The position numbers were made by a program, and so were the translations under genes. A model generated the notes under the pieces. That model had not been told where the DNA came from, ran no database searches, and saw only the letters and a list, made by a program, of their open reading frames with translations. Below, one piece after another: positions 5,255 to 7,830 of a DNA stretch of 7,830 bases. Source of the stretch: Synergistaceae bacterium. Its GTDB lineage: Bacteria; Synergistota; Synergistia; Synergistales; Synergistaceae. The stretch spans positions 1-7,830 of the forward strand of contig JAAYHA010000060.1 in the NCBI GenBank assembly GCA_012727545.1, in the 5' to 3' direction. Each line of letters begins with the position of its first letter. Position 1 is the stretch's first letter.

Positions 5255-7102
5255 TTATTTTACCATTCTCCGCCTGAAACCATGCTCCTGAACAAGGCAT
5301 TTGCTGTCATTTCCTATCAGATCTTCGCGTCCCGCTTTGATAAGTGCTTTTTTTACTGTTCCGGCATTTTCCGGTACCCAGTACTGCAGAAGGGACCTCT
5401 GCATATTTCGTTCCTCATGATCTCTCGGAACGTATACATCTTCTCCTGTCATGGGGTCGATGCCGGTGTAGTACATGCATGTCGACACCGAACCCGGTGT
5501 TGGAGTAAAATCCTGTACCTGCTCAGGCCTGAGGCCGCTGTCCCGTATAAACTCAGCAAGATCCACAGCCTCCTTGAGAGTTGAACCGGGATGAGAGGAC
5601 ATGAAATATGGCACAAGGAACTGTTTTAATCCAAGCTCCCTGTTTTTCTTCCTGTAAGCTTCGATGAACTCAACAGTGACATTCCTCGGAACTTTTTTCA
5701 TGAACTTAAGGACGGCAGGGCTTACATGTTCCGGAGCGATCTTCAGTTGGCCGCTGACATGATATCTGCAAAGCTCGTCAAGAAATTCCGTTTTTTTATC
5801 CTCAAGTATGTAGTCATACCTGAGCCCAGAGCGGATGAAAACTTTTTTTATCCCCGGTATCTCCCTCAGTTTCCTGAGAAGGCCGATATACCGGGTATGA
5901 TCCGCTTCAAGCTTTTTACAAGGGCCGGGGTAAAGGCATGATTTCCCGGTGCAGGTCCCCTTCTTTTCCTGGTCAGGGCAGGATGGAACAACGAAATTCG
6001 CTGTCGGGCCGCCAACATCATGGACATATCCCTTAAAGTCCTTCATCTTCTTAAATGACGATGCTTCTTCGATCATAGATTTATCGCTTCTTGTCTGTAT
6101 GATCCTCCCCTGGTGCATGGCAATGGCACAGAAAGAGCACTCCCCGAAGCATCCCCTGTGGCTGGTTATGCTGAATCGGACCTCCTCAAGAGCCGGGACC
6201 CCTCCTGCTTCATCATATGAAGGATGTGCAGCCCTTGTGTACGGCAGGTTGTAGACCTTATCCATCTCTTTTTCGGTCATAGGTCTTGCAGGCCTGTTCT
6301 GTACGACATTCCAGGCTCCCTGATCCTGTATGAGCCTGTTTCCTCTGGAGTGGTTCTGTTCGAGGTAGAATTTTTTAAAAGCCTGTGCGAATACTTTTTT
6401 ATCTGACCTGACTTCTTCAAAGGAAGGCAGGAGAACTGCATCGGCAGCATTGCCGGGATCGTGGGTCTTCCAGCAGGTACCGGGGACATCTCTTATCTGG
6501 CTTACTTCCCTTCCCTCTGAGAGTGCGCGTGCAATTTCCGTAACAGGAAGTTCTCCCATGCCGAAGACCAGAAGGTCGGCACGGCTGTCAGCGAGAATAG
6601 ACCTCCTGACGTCATTGCCCCAGTAGTCATAATGGGCCATCCTTCGAAGGCTGGCTTCAATGCCTCCGATTATCAGAGGGACATCCTTCCACAGCTCCCT
6701 CACCCTGTTGCAGTAGACTATTGTAGCCCTGTCAGGGCGCAGTCCTCCGGCTCCGCCCGGTGAGTAAGGATCTGTCTTTCTTTTTTTGCCTGAGGCTGTG
6801 TAGTGGTTGAGCATAGAATCAAGATTTCCCGCAGTTACCATGACGCCAAGCCGGGGCCTCCCCATTCTTTTGAAATCATCGGTGCTTCGCCAGTCCGGCT
6901 GGGCAATTATTCCGACACGAAAGCCAAGTTTTTCGAGCCACCTTGATATTATTGCGTGACCGAAGCTTGGGTGGTCAACATAAGCATCTCCGGAAATTAC
7001 AAGAAAATCCAGCTCTTCCCAGTCGCGCTTTTGCATATCTTCCCGGTCAATGGGTAAAAATTTATCTCTCTCCGGCTTATAGTCCTTTTTTGCTTTTTCC
7101 AC
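5255..7102 (-). CDS. ygiQ: YgiQ-family radical SAM protein (UPF0313)
   Basis: 615 residues from GTG 7102; a GGAGA lies about 11 nt upstream, an in-frame TGA sits 6 nt before the GTG, and the next ATG would cut off family-typical residues. The protein matches YgiQ along its whole length: ISGDAYVDHPSFGHAI (37-52), FRVGIIAQPDW (61-71), IIGGIEASLRRMAHYDYW (144-161). The radical SAM iron-sulfur motif CFGECSFC (318-325, CX3CX2C) follows HRG, with GRIIQTRS just after. Later come DVGGPTAN (362-369), a second cysteine cluster C375, C384, C389, C395, which could hold another metal or cluster, then LKIAPEH (453-459), VPYFMSSHPG (497-506) and MYYTGIDP (543-550). E. coli YgiQ is 739 residues; this version lacks a long C-terminal basic tail and a stretch in the middle. 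The reaction of this family is not established. The gene stands alone, diverging from the YgjP-like gene; no terminator is seen before the ompH promoter, so some read-through into ompH is possible. Confidence 0.95.
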   Translation of the reverse strand: MEKAKKDYKPERDKFLPIDREDMQKRDWEELDFLVISGDAYVDHPSFGHAIISRWLEKLGFRVGIIAQPDWRSTDDFKRMGRPRLGVMVTAGNLDSMLNHYTASGKKRKTDPYSPGGAGGLRPDRATIVYCNRVRELWKDVPLIIGGIEASLRRMAHYDYWGNDVRRSILADSRADLLVFGMGELPVTEIARALSEGREVSQIRDVPGTCWKTHDPGNAADAVLLPSFEEVRSDKKVFAQAFKKFYLEQNHSRGNRLIQDQGAWNVVQNRPARPMTEKEMDKVYNLPYTRAAHPSYDEAGGVPALEEVRFSITSHRGCFGECSFCAIAMHQGRIIQTRSDKSMIEEASSFKKMKDFKGYVHDVGGPTANFVVPSCPDQEKKGTCTGKSCLYPGPCKKLEADHTRYIGLLRKLREIPGIKKVFIRSGLRYDYILEDKKTEFLDELCRYHVSGQLKIAPEHVSPAVLKFMKKVPRNVTVEFIEAYRKKNRELGLKQFLVPYFMSSHPGSTLKEAVDLAEFIRDSGLRPEQVQDFTPTPGSVSTCMYYTGIDPMTGEDVYVPRDHEERNMQRSLLQYWVPENAGTVKKALIKAGREDLIGNDSKCLVQEHGFRRRMVK

Positions 7103-7232
7103 CGATCATCTCTCCACTTGTTTAAGCTGTCAGCCACACCATCAAATTTAATCGCCTTTGTCCATGAGCGCCTCAGTAATAGTGCCCCTTTTTAACTCTT
7201 ACTGCTATAGTATACCCTTAGGACTGTGGGGG
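7103..7232. promoter_or_regulatory. Divergent promoter region between ygiQ and the YgjP-like gene
   Basis: A 130-nt gap with two genes pointing outward. On the plus strand an extended -10 TGCTATAGT (7203-7211) would give a start near 7218, some 15 nt before the YgjP-like ATG; its -35 is poor. On the minus strand GGAGA (7117-7113) serves ygiQ, but no convincing -35/-10 pair was found for that gene. No hairpin, repeat or small gene is apparent. Confidence 0.5.
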
Positions 7233-7830
7233 ATGAATGTGGGGGAGACTCTCAGGATAAACTCAATGGACTTCGAAGTGCGGCGAAGCATCAGGCGCAA
7301 GAGGATATCCGTGGGCCTGGATCACAATGCGGGAACCTTTTATATAGCAGCCCCGACAAGACTTTCTTCAAGTGAGATAAATCGTACCCTTCTTCCTCAG
7401 ATCGAAGGATTGCTCAAAAGGATCAAAAATAGTGAAAACAAAATAACTCCTCCCCACATGTATCAGGACGGCGAAAAATTCTTTTTCAAAGGGGTAGAAT
7501 ATCCACTGAAACGCGTTATCTTTGCAGATAAAAGCTCACTGAGGCTCGAAGATGGGACCTTTTACATATCGGACAGCACATCAGGAACAGAAAGAGAGAC
7601 TTTTGAGACATGGTACAAGAGAGCTCTTTACGAAGAGATACGCGGACTGCTTCCCAAGTGGACTAAAGTCATAAAGGTAAATCCTGTTTCGATAAATATA
7701 AAAACGGTAAAATCTATCTGGGGAAGCTGTTCTGCAAAAGGAAGCCTGACTTTTTCAACAAGGCTGGCGCTTGTTCCGCATGAACTCCTTGAATATGTCA
7801 TCGCACACGAACTGTGTCACATGCGCCATA
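7233..7830 (+). CDS. YgjP-type zinc metallopeptidase (DUF45), N-terminal part
   Basis: 199 residues are visible and the gene runs off the right edge without a stop codon. The N-terminus LRINSMDFEVRRSIRRKRISVGLD followed by YIAAPTRLSSSEI has the usual start of the YgjP/DUF45 family (v-R-s-x-RR-k-s-x-x-l, then v-x-aP). Near the end, WGSCSAKGSLTFSTRLALVP (163-182) is the family's signature block and leads into the zinc site HELCH (192-196) followed by MRH; the third zinc ligand would lie beyond the window. It is related to SprT-like and M48-type proteases and is expected in the cytoplasm; no signal peptide is seen. The exact substrate is not known for the family. The start is uncertain: ATG 7233 has AGGA 9 nt upstream, while GTG 7239 has GGGGG at a good distance; ATG 7266 would drop conserved residues. 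Confidence 0.92.
   Translation, partial: MNVGETLRINSMDFEVRRSIRRKRISVGLDHNAGTFYIAAPTRLSSSEINRTLLPQIEGLLKRIKNSENKITPPHMYQDGEKFFFKGVEYPLKRVIFADKSSLRLEDGTFYISDSTSGTERETFETWYKRALYEEIRGLLPKWTKVIKVNPVSINIKTVKSIWGSCSAKGSLTFSTRLALVPHELLEYVIAHELCHMRH

Noticed and set aside
5237..5584. A 115-codon open frame on the plus strand across the ompH promoter and the end of ygiQ
   Set aside because: It is antisense to ygiQ, with no binding site and no recognisable features.

Overview
The window reads as ordinary chromosome from a diderm bacterium that carries a Bacillota-type heat-shock operon. The mix of CtsR, an McsA-like protein and ClpC with an outer-membrane chaperone of the Skp/OmpH family and an exported SurA/PrsA-like protein suggests the Synergistota. 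This is an inference from gene content; no rRNA or other lineage marker is present. Base composition is balanced, genes are tightly packed, and no mobile element, CRISPR array, tRNA or rRNA was seen.

Layout: every gene lies on the minus strand except the last one. Reading the minus strand from right to left: ygiQ (radical SAM, 7102-5255); its own promoter and then ompH/skp (5179-4760), closed by a strong terminator; plsY (4668-4072), closed by overlapping hairpins; then the stress operon ctsR (3880-3389), mcsA-like (3378-2893) and clpC (2886-412), driven by a near-consensus sigma-A promoter with a CtsR box over its -35 and closed by a terminator at 347-393. Beyond that is the start of an exported SurA/PrsA-like gene (287-1, cut by the window edge). 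On the plus strand, diverging from ygiQ, is the first part of a YgjP-type zinc metallopeptidase (7233-7830, cut by the edge just after its HExxH motif).

How the genes fit together: CtsR represses its own operon. ClpC is the AAA+ unfoldase that would feed a ClpP encoded elsewhere. The McsA-like protein is the zinc-finger/UVR adaptor. The arginine kinase gene mcsB, which sits between mcsA and clpC in Bacillus, is absent here. Skp and the SurA/PrsA-like protein would serve folding in the envelope, and PlsY makes lysophosphatidate for phospholipid synthesis. I found no convincing new multi-gene system. The points most worth a second look are the operon without mcsB, combined with an altered glycine loop in CtsR and an altered second zinc site in McsA, and an 18-bp palindrome inside the ompH promoter.
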